Source: DATLYT01 sp035574455
Lineage (GTDB): Bacteria > Bacteroidota > Ignavibacteria > UBA10030
Length of the DNA stretch: 64,000 nucleotides
NCBI GenBank assembly: GCA_035574455.1
Contig: DATLYT010000110.1
Span: forward strand, 19,879-83,878
Direction of reading: 5' to 3'
The notes under the pieces are model-generated. The model made no database searches, had not been told where the DNA came from, and saw only the letters and a list, made by a program, of their open reading frames with translations. Both the position numbers and the translations under genes were made by a program. Position 1 is the first letter of the stretch. Every line of letters begins with the position of its first letter. Shown one piece after another: positions 8,527-16,405 of this stretch.

Positions 8527-8555
8527 AATATAGAGAACTTCTCTACCACAGTCAA
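8527..8555 (-). promoter_or_regulatory. Sigma-70 promoter of the cobalamin riboswitch operon
   Basis: TTGACT (8550-8555), a 17-base spacer and TATATT (8527-8532) on the minus strand. Predicted transcription start is near 8520, giving a 416-nt leader that contains the whole aptamer and the terminator. Confidence 0.85.
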
Positions 8556-8568
8556 GCGGTTACGAAGG

Positions 8569-8649
8569 GCTACCATAATGCCGCCGCCACCGCTGCTGTG
8601 ATAATTTTGTTTGAACTTGTTCTACCAACATTTCGTCCCTACGGGACGA
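8569..8649. repeat. Dispersed repeat family A, copy 1
   Basis: Contains CTACCATAATGCCGCC at its left end and CTACCAACATTTCGTCCCTA at its right end (with TCCC-TACG-GGGA-like self-pairing). The same two blocks recur at 15864-15992. It fills the space between the cobalamin operon promoter and the end of the gamma-glutamyltransferase gene. No coding potential. Confidence 0.8.
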
Positions 8650-8666
8650 CAAGGAAGGATAACTTT

Positions 8667-10376
8667 TCAGTACCCAATTGCCGCACCATCGGCATCGCGT
8701 GGGTCGGATGCACCAAGCCGCAATCCGGTTTTCCAATCGATCATGATCCCCATCGCGCGGCCTTGATAGTCCCGCACACGCGTACGATGGCCAATCATCT
8801 GCAGCAGTCGCTCGGAATCCATCGTCGTCGCGTACGGCTCGATGGTGACAACATTCGGCATCCACTGGTGATGAATACGGCCGGCCGTGATGGCTTGGGA
8901 GATGTTCATCTGAAAATCGATAACGTTCAGGATGATCTGCAAGACGGTATTGATAATCGTGCGACCGCCCGGCGACCCGATCAACACCCAGGGTTTTCCA
9001 TCTTTCGCGACGATGGTTGGCGTCATGCTCGATAACATCCGCTTACCGGGAGCGACGAGATTCGGCTTTGTTCCGATCATTCCGGTGCTGTCCGTTCGTC
9101 CCGGCACAGGGTTGAAGTCCCCCATCTCATTGTTGTAAAGAAAGCCCAGCCCCTCAGCCACGATTCTCGACCCGTACCAGTACTCCAGTGTGTACGTCAC
9201 CACGACGGCGTTCCCTTCGGCATCCACAACCGAATAGTGCGTCGTTTCCGGACTCTCATACGCCTCAGCCACTTCCTTCACATCGATGGTGGAAGCATGG
9301 CTGAGACTAATCGATTTGCGTACTTCCTCTGCGTACGCCTTCGAGATCAGGCGACTGATCGGCATGTCGGGGTTGAAATCCGGATCGCCTAAATATCTCG
9401 CACGGTCTGCATAGGCGCGACGCATTGCTTCGGTGAGCAGATGCAAATACATCGCCGAATTATGCCCGTATGACTTCAGGTCATAGCCCTCGAGGATATT
9501 CAACATCTCGATCAGCGCCGTTCCTCCAGAACTTGGAGGGGGCATCGAGTAGATGTCGTAACCCCGGTAGGTTCCGTGCAGAGGAGTTCTTTCCTTCGCT
9601 TCGTACGCTGCGAGGTCGGCTTCGGTAATCAACCCGCCGTTCTTTTTCATGTCTGCCGCAATGAGCCGTGCTGTTTCGCCCTTGTAGAATCCATCCTTGC
9701 CGTAGCGTTGAATGCGCTTCAAGGTCTTGGCCAAATCAGGCTGCTTCCAGATATCATCGGCTTCGTAGGTGAGGGTATCCTTTTTGAAAAATGATTTGAC
9801 CGAAGCAGGATATTTTTTGAAATCTTCCTTCAGCGCCTTCAGGTCGTCCGCCAGGTCCCACGTGACGGCAAAGCCCTTTTCTGCAAGCCGCACGGCAGGC
9901 TCCGTCAGTTCTTTCCACGATTTTGTCCCGAAGCGCTTGAGGGCAAGGTCGAATCCCGCCACCGTCCCGGGCACACCGACCGCCAGATAGCCGTCGTGGT
10001 TCAGGTTTCGGATGTAGTTGCCGGCAGAGTCGACATACATCCGTTCATGAGCCGCCGCCGGTGCCTTTTCGCGAAAATCGAAGGCCGTAACCTTTCCGTC
10101 CTTCGTGAAGACAATCATAAACCCGCCGCCGCCAATGTTCCCCGCTCCGGGAAGAACGACCGCCAACGCGAGACCCGTTGCCACGGCGGCGTCCACGGCG
10201 TTGCCACCCTTCTTGAGGACCTCAACGCCGACTTGTGAAGCGAGGAAATGCGAAGAGACGACCATTCCTTTCCGGGCACGGACGGGGTCTTTCGCACCCG
10301 AACGAAAGGCATACGACACGGGCGTCGCCGCGTTGAACAGCAGCACTACGAGGACAAGCCAGGACAATTTCTTCAT
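8667..10376 (-). CDS. ggt: Gamma-glutamyltransferase (glutathione hydrolase) precursor
   Basis: The 569-residue protein has a signal peptide (1-23) and the Ntn-hydrolase signature. TTHYSVVDAEGNAV is at 378-391, so Thr378 should be the residue at which the proenzyme cleaves itself and the nucleophile of the small subunit. Also seen are GGNAVDAAVA (58-67), PGAGNIGGGGFM (76-87), PPPSSGGTALIEML (279-292), MLSSMTPTIV and GSPGG (467-471). It cleaves gamma-glutamyl bonds of glutathione and related peptides in the periplasm. Length fits the family. The gene is bounded by repeats on both sides and appears monocistronic; I see no convincing promoter. Confidence 0.95.
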   Translation of the reverse strand: MKKLSWLVLVVLLFNAATPVSYAFRSGAKDPVRARKGMVVSSHFLASQVGVEVLKKGGNAVDAAVATGLALAVVLPGAGNIGGGGFMIVFTKDGKVTAFDFREKAPAAAHERMYVDSAGNYIRNLNHDGYLAVGVPGTVAGFDLALKRFGTKSWKELTEPAVRLAEKGFAVTWDLADDLKALKEDFKKYPASVKSFFKKDTLTYEADDIWKQPDLAKTLKRIQRYGKDGFYKGETARLIAADMKKNGGLITEADLAAYEAKERTPLHGTYRGYDIYSMPPPSSGGTALIEMLNILEGYDLKSYGHNSAMYLHLLTEAMRRAYADRARYLGDPDFNPDMPISRLISKAYAEEVRKSISLSHASTIDVKEVAEAYESPETTHYSVVDAEGNAVVVTYTLEYWYGSRIVAEGLGFLYNNEMGDFNPVPGRTDSTGMIGTKPNLVAPGKRMLSSMTPTIVAKDGKPWVLIGSPGGRTIINTVLQIILNVIDFQMNISQAITAGRIHHQWMPNVVTIEPYATTMDSERLLQMIGHRTRVRDYQGRAMGIMIDWKTGLRLGASDPRDADGAAIGY

Positions 10377-10399
10377 GGAAAAAACCCGGGAATGTAGTT

Positions 10400-10549
10400 G
10401 AGAAACCTCTGAAAAACTCTCAACACAATGTCATTCTGAGCGAAGTGAAGAACCTTCCCTTCACATCCATCCTGAAAAGCGAGATCTTTCGTCCCCGCCT
10501 TCGGCGGATCCTCTGAATGACAATCTTTTTTCTTTCTTCAGAAGTCTCA
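10400..10549. repeat. Nested inverted-repeat element, family B, copy 1 (diverged)
   Basis: The order is an imperfect left arm (GAAACCTCTGAAAAA), then TGTCATTCTGAGCGAAGTGAAGAA, a CCGCCTTCGGCGG centre, TCTGAATGACA and a right arm CTTCAGAAGTCTC. This is the plan of the well-preserved copy at 24689-24782. It lies between ggt and ssb and has no reading frame worth reporting. Confidence 0.75.
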
Positions 10550-10630
10550 GTAGTGAATTGAGGGAAACTTGTGTATTGGTAGCTACGGATGTACACTGTA
10601 TCGTCAGAGGCTCTGATGCTACGGGTAACA

Positions 10631-11050
10631 TCAAAACGGGAGGTCGTCGACCTTTTCTGCGCCACCTTCCGGTTGCTGGGAGGGCGTTGGCTCACCAGCC
10701 GCAGGTGCAGCACCTCGAGCATCCAACATCACCAACTGGTCGGCTACAATTTCAGTGACATAACGCTTCACACCATTTTTATCGTCATAACTCCGGTACT
10801 GTAGTCGCCCTTCTAGATATACTTTGCTTCCCTTTTTCAGGTACTCACCGCAAATCTCCGCGAGCTTGCTCCAGGCAACAATGTTATGCCACTCGGTTTT
10901 CTCTTGCACATTTCCACTTGGATCGCGTCGCTGTTCATTCGTTGCGAGGCTGAACGTTGCCACAGCAACGCCGCTGTTGGTGTACCGCAGCTCGGGGTCC
11001 TTCCCTAAGTTTCCAAGCAAAATGACCTTATTTACACTTCGTGACGCCAT
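10631..11050 (-). CDS. ssb: Single-stranded DNA-binding protein
   Basis: Start placed at 11050 ([20 protein letters not shown]), with GGAGG 8 bases before it, rather than five codons upstream. The 139-residue product has the OB-fold signature ([40 protein letters not shown]) through about residue 105. A short disordered linker rich in Pro, Ala and Glu follows, and then the acidic DDLPF tip that binds replication and repair partners. The gene has its own promoter at 11108-11136 and no rpsF/rpsR neighbours, so it may be the second or the only SSB of the genome. Confidence 0.96.
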   Translation of the reverse strand: MASRSVNKVILLGNLGKDPELRYTNSGVAVATFSLATNEQRRDPSGNVQEKTEWHNIVAWSKLAEICGEYLKKGSKVYLEGRLQYRSYDDKNGVKRYVTEIVADQLVMLDARGAAPAAGEPTPSQQPEGGAEKVDDLPF

Positions 11051-11107
11051 ATCGCTTTCCTCCAACCTTGAGTGGATGGTGACAGTGTCTGTAAAAACAA
11101 CTTCGAG

Positions 11108-11136
11108 AAATTAGCGCAAAGGGGTGAGAATGTCAA
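11108..11136 (-). promoter_or_regulatory. Sigma-70 promoter of ssb
   Basis: Consensus TTGACA (11131-11136), 17-base spacer and TAATTT (11108-11113) on the minus strand, about 58 bases before the ssb start. Confidence 0.75.
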
Positions 11137-11183
11137 GCTCTTCCGGCGGTCAGGGCCATAGGTAAATGTTGACCCGGTTTCAT

Positions 11184-12071
11184 TTAAGGCGCGGCGCGAA
11201 AGGTCAACGCCACTAGGTGATGTGGGGTAAGCAGGAGGAGTTTGCCATTCTGCAACACGACATCACGCAAGGGTGCAAGGGGAACGCTTGTAAGAATTGA
11301 GGAGACAAACAGCTTGGTTGTCAGTTTTCCGTCTTTCGAAAACCAATAGAGAACATCATCCGTCACCACCAAAAACCCCTGGGCATCGACGTCGAAGCCG
11401 CGGGCGCCCTGCAACAAACCTTCGCCGATGGTTCGGACAACATTGCCGAAATAATCGAATTCGACGATGCGATGGGGTTCAAGAACGTACACCCGGTCAT
11501 CGCGCGACACCAGGATTTTCACGGGCTGCTGAAGCTTGCCCCGCTCCGACTCGATCCCCCCGAACGTGCGTTCCAACTGCAGTCGAGGGGTAAACTTGAG
11601 GACACGGGGATTTTCCGTCTCGAGTACGAACAGGTCACCCTGGCGCGAGAGTGCCACGCCCATCGGAAATCCAAACCGGACACGAGCAATGTTGGTGTCA
11701 CGCGTCGTGAAGGTTGAGAGAAAATTCAGGTTGCGGTCGAACCGTTGGATACGGTGGTTGTTGTAGTCTGCCACGTAAAGGTTCAACCCGTCCGTTGTCA
11801 GACCGGTGGGTCGGTCGAACGACGTCGTTCCCCAGCCAAAACCGCCGACCGAACGGGGTTGAGCAGTTGGACTGACGAAGCAATGCACACGATGGTCTTC
11901 CGTATCGGCAACATAGATCCATCCCTGCGGACTCACGACAACCCGCGTCGCCGACGTAAACGAACCGAGGAAGTATTCTTCCTGGAGGAGGGTATCAGCC
12001 GGTGAGAGACCTTCCAGGTGCCCTGGACATTCTATCCCGACGAACAGCGCTACTGCAACAAGCGCTTCCAT
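11184..12071 (-). CDS. NHL-repeat beta-propeller protein
   Basis: The 295-residue product begins with a short hydrophobic segment (MEALVAVALFVGI) that may be a signal peptide or anchor. NHL blades follow, recognisable by GWIYVADTEDHRVHCF, LYVADYNNHRIQRFD, GDLFVLETENPRVLKF and DRVYVLEPHRIVEFD, giving about five to six blades. There are no catalytic residues; such propellers usually bind proteins or glycans. Its ATG lies 22 bases inside the end of the GWxTD gene, so the two are translationally coupled and probably act together in the envelope. Specific role unknown. Confidence 0.85.
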   Translation of the reverse strand: MEALVAVALFVGIECPGHLEGLSPADTLLQEEYFLGSFTSATRVVVSPQGWIYVADTEDHRVHCFVSPTAQPRSVGGFGWGTTSFDRPTGLTTDGLNLYVADYNNHRIQRFDRNLNFLSTFTTRDTNIARVRFGFPMGVALSRQGDLFVLETENPRVLKFTPRLQLERTFGGIESERGKLQQPVKILVSRDDRVYVLEPHRIVEFDYFGNVVRTIGEGLLQGARGFDVDAQGFLVVTDDVLYWFSKDGKLTTKLFVSSILTSVPLAPLRDVVLQNGKLLLLTPHHLVALTFRAAP

Positions 12072-13414
12072 TCGTCATCCCTGATCTCGCCACGTTTCGT
12101 AGAATGTACCAGGATGTATTCGCTAAAGCCCGAACGGTCGACAAAGACAAACTCCACACCGTTCTCGATCTGGTAGTAATGCCAGATTTCATGCGGCTTG
12201 GCGTTGCTCTGGCTGGGGAGTCGTTCGATCTCGTCCGGGTCGCCATAGAGAATGTACACCCGCCCGCGATCGGTCGTCCAACCTTCGCGCGTCTGGTTTC
12301 CGTATCGCTGGTTGGCAATCGAGATACGTTGCAGGTAGTCCGAGCGACGGACAGGATTCTTGCCGGGTTTCCCCTTCTCCACCTCGGCCCAGAACTTCGA
12401 TAAGAATTCGCGACGTGCTTCTTCGGTCGTCAACTTCGCGAAGGTTCGAATATCCTCATCCGCCGCGACGTACTGTGCTTTCCGAAATTCTGCGGCCAAC
12501 TCGTCGGCGGTCATCCCGGCCAGCTCGCTCGCTTTGAGCGCAGCGGCACTCACCTGCGTCGGTTGAATGTGGGGATTGTAGATGTAGAATGTCTTATTCG
12601 TGGCGTGGAGAACCTTCCCGCCTTCATCCAACAACGAAACGACAAGATGGTACTTACCGGAACTGACCGAGGCCACATTGACCATGCCGACATCGACGGC
12701 ATTCCGCACGCCGAATTTCCGCGGCTTGGAAGTTTCTTTCACTACTTTCCTCGACCCGTCAATCACCTGGGATTTGAGTGCATACTGGCGGTTGGGATCA
12801 AGGTTATACAGCTCGAGGTAATGAAAAACGACCGGACTACTCGTGACGCCGAAAACCAACGTGGCGTTTGGGACCACTTCGAGGGAATTCTTGTAAAACG
12901 CGTTGGTTTTATCGTCCGATGATTTGATCTCCGAGCACAGTTCTAAATCGCTCAACGCCGGCTCGCTACCGTAGGGCTTCACCGAAATAGGAACGTCGAT
13001 GCTGTCTTGGCGCGAGGGCTGCAAAGAATCCGTCGCAAGCACATGAAGCCGATACTCTCCAAACGGCAACTGATATCCCGCCTGGCTAATGAACGTCGAG
13101 CGCGTGCCATTCCCGCTCGTATCGGCAACGGCAATCGGCAATAGCGACCGCTCGTGTTTGAGGACCTCACCCGTTGTGGCGTTCAACAGACGTACCTGCA
13201 GAAGGACGCCCCCGCGAAACACTCCCCCACTCTGTTCTAACGTGACCAGCCGAGGATAAAACCCGTAGTAGACCTCGACGTATCCACTCTGCTGGTCATA
13301 CTGGAATCGGGCATAATCCACGTTGAGCACGAACGAATTCGACGCCGTCTGAGCGTGGAGGAAGCTGGCACAGAAAAATAATGTCACCAGCAAACGTTGA
13401 ACTCTCGTGGTCAT
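12050..13414 (-). CDS. GWxTD domain-containing secreted protein
   Basis: Start at 13414 (MTTRVQRLLVTLFF), after an AAGGAG site; 454 residues with a signal peptide of about 21. The C-terminal 80-160 residues form the GWxTD domain: the motif GWTTD is at about 378-382, followed by RGRVYILYGDPDEIERLP and PHEIWHY. This domain is known from Bacteroidota, Acidobacteria and Ignavibacteria, with no proven biochemical function. The middle part (about 30-300) looks like tandem beta-sandwich domains (YRLHVLATDSLQP, GKYHLVVSLLDEGGK). It lies 28 bases after the PIG-L-like gene and overlaps the NHL gene. Confidence 0.92.
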   Translation of the reverse strand: MTTRVQRLLVTLFFCASFLHAQTASNSFVLNVDYARFQYDQQSGYVEVYYGFYPRLVTLEQSGGVFRGGVLLQVRLLNATTGEVLKHERSLLPIAVADTSGNGTRSTFISQAGYQLPFGEYRLHVLATDSLQPSRQDSIDVPISVKPYGSEPALSDLELCSEIKSSDDKTNAFYKNSLEVVPNATLVFGVTSSPVVFHYLELYNLDPNRQYALKSQVIDGSRKVVKETSKPRKFGVRNAVDVGMVNVASVSSGKYHLVVSLLDEGGKVLHATNKTFYIYNPHIQPTQVSAAALKASELAGMTADELAAEFRKAQYVAADEDIRTFAKLTTEEARREFLSKFWAEVEKGKPGKNPVRRSDYLQRISIANQRYGNQTREGWTTDRGRVYILYGDPDEIERLPSQSNAKPHEIWHYYQIENGVEFVFVDRSGFSEYILVHSTKRGEIRDDEWKRLLQ

Positions 13415-13442
13415 CGCTGCACTCCTTTGTCGGTACAATATA

Positions 13443-15794
13443 TCATCGTGCGAGGATGTTTGCAAGCAAGCGGAGGGCTCCCGCATGGATGTTCAACCAC
13501 TGGTGCTGCAGGTCGAGGTCGATGTACGAGAAGCGCCCCTGCCCCACCGGTTTTGAAACCACGAGCGGCGTTCCCGTTCGACGTTCTTTCAGAAGCACTT
13601 CCCAGTCAGCGGCAGGGTCAAGACGAACGGTATTATAGCCGAGGCGGTAGAGCCAGAAGGACCAGTCCTCGCCTGTCAGATCGTTCAATGTTCGCAGAAC
13701 CGGGTGAGAATGATCTATCACTACGGAGGATTGGGTACTCAAAGCAAGGGACCGTTCAAGGGTTATACCGCCAAGAATAGGGCGAGCATTCCAGGTGCGG
13801 TCATCCTGTGGAAGAACCACGACATGACCACCCCTGCGAGCAAACTCTTCAATCTCAGTACTACGCTCCCGAATATCGGGTACCAATGTCCATACTCGCT
13901 GATCGATCAGCAGCACGTCAAGGTCTCGGAGTTGTTCACTGAGATTGCCCGAAACGGCAATCATCCGCGCCGGAAGTCTGAGCCGACGCAAGGCATCCAA
14001 GGTCGGCGATGAGGAAACTCCAGGAATCATGCCGATCCGTTTCGTCGAATCCACACGAACCGAAAAACTCCGTACCACATACTGCGCGACCGAATCTTCA
14101 CCGATCTTCAGCGGCATCAGATAGCTTCCCTCCGGGAGCGGAGCAGGCCAGTTCAGCAACAGGGTGTCGGTCTGGGACGCCCCCTTCTGGCTCAGCCGGA
14201 ACATATGACGCGAGGAAGTGATGCGAACGTCATTGGCGTGGAGTGTATCGCGAACACCGTCACGCGAGTTATTCGTCAGACGAACGATCAACCGCTCGTC
14301 GGAAACCGTGTAGACAATCGGCGTCAATACCTCGATCGTGAAGCGAGGAGCAAATTGAAATGGGACAACTGTTCGGTGGACGAAATTTTCCTCTCGCCGC
14401 GCGGCTTTGTGAATAATAAAGACATAGAATGGCCGGAACAGCGAATGCTCCTGGAGACCGTATTGCCCGTGTGGTAACAGGTAGGGTTTTGCATCTTGCA
14501 CGACGAGGCGGTATGCTTCTTTGAGTTTCAGGGGGAAACGATTCTCCAACGCTTCGTTCAAAATCCAGCCCCGTCCGACCGCGGGGAAGAGAATTTCCGT
14601 TGTTCCGTTCGCGCTCAACCCCGTTACCGTATCGATCGCAAAATAGGTGATCTGATTGTCGGTCAGCACATACTCAGTATTGGTGTAGCGCACCGTAACA
14701 CCAAGCAGAGCGAGGCGCAGGTTTTCGAGCCCCTCTTTCCACTGCAAGAGGACTTTGCGCTCGGCGGCCTGGGATTCGTACGCGCGGGCAAGCTGAACGT
14801 CTACGGCATCGATCAGATCGGCGAGTTGAGTAAAAACTCTCGATGAACGTTGCGGGGCATTGACCTTACCCGGCGACTGTACGTACGGACGCGTGAGTGC
14901 ATCGATCTGGTCGGCAAGAGGTTTGAGGGTCGCAGGGACGGCTTGCGGTAATCCCTGGTCGGGTCTGCGCAGTGCGGTAAGACTGCGAGGATGGATTGCC
15001 TGATACCGCCTCGTCTGCTGCCAGAGAGAGCGCTGGATAGACAGCGACGCGTACTGTGCGGCGGCGTCATTGCCGATTGTCTCGTAACTTTTCTTCCAGA
15101 GCGGGTGAACGTCCTGAAGAGGGAAAGACAATCCTCGCTCAGAGCCATCCTCGACCAAAACGCGCCCGACTGACCAGAGGGGAAACGGAGGTAACTCGCG
15201 GGGCATTTTGCCACTCGGGTGAAACGAGAGGCGCTCAACAGCTCGAAGAATATCCTGTCGCATTCCTTCCCACCGGATACTCTGGCCCCGACTTTCTCGG
15301 TCGGCTGCAATCAGAATAACGTCGGGGCGAATTGTCGAAATTAACCGCATCAGTCGATACTGCACGCTATCACGAGGCCACTGTTGCCGAAGCTCTGTCG
15401 TATCAGCTACTGCCGCGAGGTCCGGCAGGTTGAGAAAATAGACCTCTCCTCCAAGTACTCGTAACGCACTCGCCGCCTCCTCGCGTCGGACCGCAGCGAG
15501 GTGATGCGGATACTCCGCGCGCAGGTCGCTTTCGCCCGCTTCGCCGTTGGTTACATAGGCACTTGTGATCTTCGCTCCTCGAGCGAAACGGAAATAGGCC
15601 AATGCGGCCAAGTCTTCAAATCCGGGCTGGAGTGCAATGGAGAGCACCTGGAGCCGGCTGCGTACATCCACTGCACGCTGATAGATTGCCTCAGGTCCCG
15701 TTTCCGGGAAATACGTCGTTGACTTGGTTTGAGAGAAAAGATGGGGAGCCACAACGAGAATTGCGGCGGCTAAGAGGAGTTGAAAGAGACGCAT
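13443..15794 (-). CDS. PIG-L (LmbE-like) deacetylase-family protein with degenerate metal site and C-terminal GATase1-like domain
   Basis: Start at 15794 (MRLFQLLLAAAILVV) gives a signal peptide and 783 residues; the Shine-Dalgarno is weak. Residues 45-170 follow the LmbE/PIG-L plan (TSAYVTNGEAGESDLRAEYP, RREEAASALRVLGGEVYFLN, IRPDVILIA). However, the zinc-binding HPDDE motif is replaced by QPGFE (56-60) and the distal His-containing motif is replaced by ADRESRGQSIRW. It therefore probably lacks deacetylase activity. The middle is beta-rich. The last 200 residues (from about IGMIPGVSSSPTLDALRRL) resemble the class I amidotransferase/ThuA-like fold found at the end of large PIG-L proteins. First gene of an operon with the GWxTD and NHL genes. 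Confidence 0.8.
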   Translation of the reverse strand: MRLFQLLLAAAILVVAPHLFSQTKSTTYFPETGPEAIYQRAVDVRSRLQVLSIALQPGFEDLAALAYFRFARGAKITSAYVTNGEAGESDLRAEYPHHLAAVRREEAASALRVLGGEVYFLNLPDLAAVADTTELRQQWPRDSVQYRLMRLISTIRPDVILIAADRESRGQSIRWEGMRQDILRAVERLSFHPSGKMPRELPPFPLWSVGRVLVEDGSERGLSFPLQDVHPLWKKSYETIGNDAAAQYASLSIQRSLWQQTRRYQAIHPRSLTALRRPDQGLPQAVPATLKPLADQIDALTRPYVQSPGKVNAPQRSSRVFTQLADLIDAVDVQLARAYESQAAERKVLLQWKEGLENLRLALLGVTVRYTNTEYVLTDNQITYFAIDTVTGLSANGTTEILFPAVGRGWILNEALENRFPLKLKEAYRLVVQDAKPYLLPHGQYGLQEHSLFRPFYVFIIHKAARREENFVHRTVVPFQFAPRFTIEVLTPIVYTVSDERLIVRLTNNSRDGVRDTLHANDVRITSSRHMFRLSQKGASQTDTLLLNWPAPLPEGSYLMPLKIGEDSVAQYVVRSFSVRVDSTKRIGMIPGVSSSPTLDALRRLRLPARMIAVSGNLSEQLRDLDVLLIDQRVWTLVPDIRERSTEIEEFARRGGHVVVLPQDDRTWNARPILGGITLERSLALSTQSSVVIDHSHPVLRTLNDLTGEDWSFWLYRLGYNTVRLDPAADWEVLLKERRTGTPLVVSKPVGQGRFSYIDLDLQHQWLNIHAGALRLLANILAR

Positions 15795-15863
15795 AGTGCT
15801 GTCTAAATTCTGGAATAATGCTTTGGTATGCAAGACAAAATATGAACGACCTTGCTTTACGAG

Positions 15864-15992
15864 GGCTACCATAATGTCGCCGCTACCGCGGCTACCATTC
15901 ATAATGTTGTTTGGGCTACTACCATAATGCCGCCCCTGACGGGGCTTCCATCTCAACGCTCTTGATATGCTACCAACATTTCGTCCCTACGA
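15864..15992. repeat. Dispersed repeat family A, copy 2 (compound)
   Basis: Two CTACCATAATG blocks (about 15866 and 15918), GCCGCCCCTGACGGGGC self-complementary sequence, and a right end CTACCAACATTTCGTCCCTA shared with 8569-8649. It lies upstream of the PIG-L-like operon in a 600-base gene-free space. Confidence 0.8.
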
Positions 15993-16000
15993 AACTATTC

Positions 16001-16063
16001 TTTGCGCCCTTTGCGGTTATTTCCTTAACCGCCAAAAACGCAAAGAGCGCTAAGGTGAAAAAC
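16001..16063. repeat. Dispersed repeat family C, copy 1
   Basis: TTTGCGCCCTTTGCGGTTA, then TAACCGCCAAAAACGCAAAG and CGCTAAGGTGAAAA. It is repeated with few changes at 16171-16236. Partly self-complementary (GCGGTTA/TAACCGC). Confidence 0.8.
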
Positions 16064-16128
16064 CAGCCTCTTTTTTCAAACGCTCTGCGTCGAAACGGCA
16101 CCGGCAAGAGCCCTACACTGCCTTTTTT

Positions 16129-16168
16129 GAGATTCTTCGCTTCGCTCAGAATGACAAGAGACTGCGGT
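16129..16168. repeat. Partial copy of repeat family B
   Basis: GAGATTCTTCGCTTCGCTCAGAATGACAAGAGACT-like half element, the right half of the TCATTCTGA...TCAGAATGA repeat seen at 10400-10549 and 24689-24782. It sits between the two copies of family C. Confidence 0.7.
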
Positions 16169-16170
16169 TC

Positions 16171-16236
16171 TTTGCACCCTTTGTGGTTAACTCCCTAATC
16201 GCCAAGAACGCAAAGGACGCTAAGGTGAAAAGCCAG
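16171..16236. repeat. Dispersed repeat family C, copy 2
   Basis: TTTGCACCCTTTGTGGTTA, then TAATCGCCAAGAACGCAAAG and CGCTAAGGTGAAAA; direct repeat of 16001-16063 about 170 bases away. Confidence 0.8.
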
Positions 16237-16245
16237 CTATTTTTT

Positions 16246-16314
16246 CCCACGCTCCGCGTAGGAACACTGGGGGAAGACGTCCCTTTCCGTTCAGACGGAG
16301 ACCGTCGGAACGAG
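16246..16314. repeat. Dispersed repeat family D, copy 1 (diverged)
   Basis: CCCACGCTCCGCGTAGGAAC followed by CCCTTTCCGTTCAGACGGA and CCGTCGGAACGAG. It matches, in reverse orientation, the better preserved copy at 27750-27826. Confidence 0.75.
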
Positions 16315-16353
16315 AAAAACAAAAGGCTGTCCCGAGCAATCGGAACAGCCTTT
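16313..16353 (-). terminator. Rho-independent terminator of the TonB receptor/T9SS cargo/PorV operon
   Basis: AAAGGCUGUUCCGA, loop UUGC, then UCGGGACAGCCUUU (one U-G pair), followed by UGUUUUUCUCG on the minus strand. It lies about 50 bases after the PorV-like stop codon, beyond a second hairpin at 16364-16391. Confidence 0.9.
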
Positions 16354-16363
16354 GACATTCTGA

Positions 16364-16391
16364 GCAGGCGAAGAAGGACATCTTCGCCTGC
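16364..16391 (-). other. Second hairpin immediately after the PorV-like gene
   Basis: A perfect 10-bp stem (GCAGGCGAAG/CTTCGCCTGC) with an 8-base loop, 14 bases past the stop codon. It has no U tract and precedes the real terminator, so it may protect the mRNA 3' end. Confidence 0.6.
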
Positions 16392-16405
16392 CACAGAGGG
16401 TTTTC

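Noticed and set aside
10420..10722. Minus-strand frame of 100 codons over the repeat upstream of ggt
   Set aside because: Made largely of the family B repeat and the end of ssb in another frame.
15864..16314. Possible CRISPR array because of repeated units
   Set aside because: Units belong to different families, spacing is irregular and there is no constant direct repeat with unique spacers.
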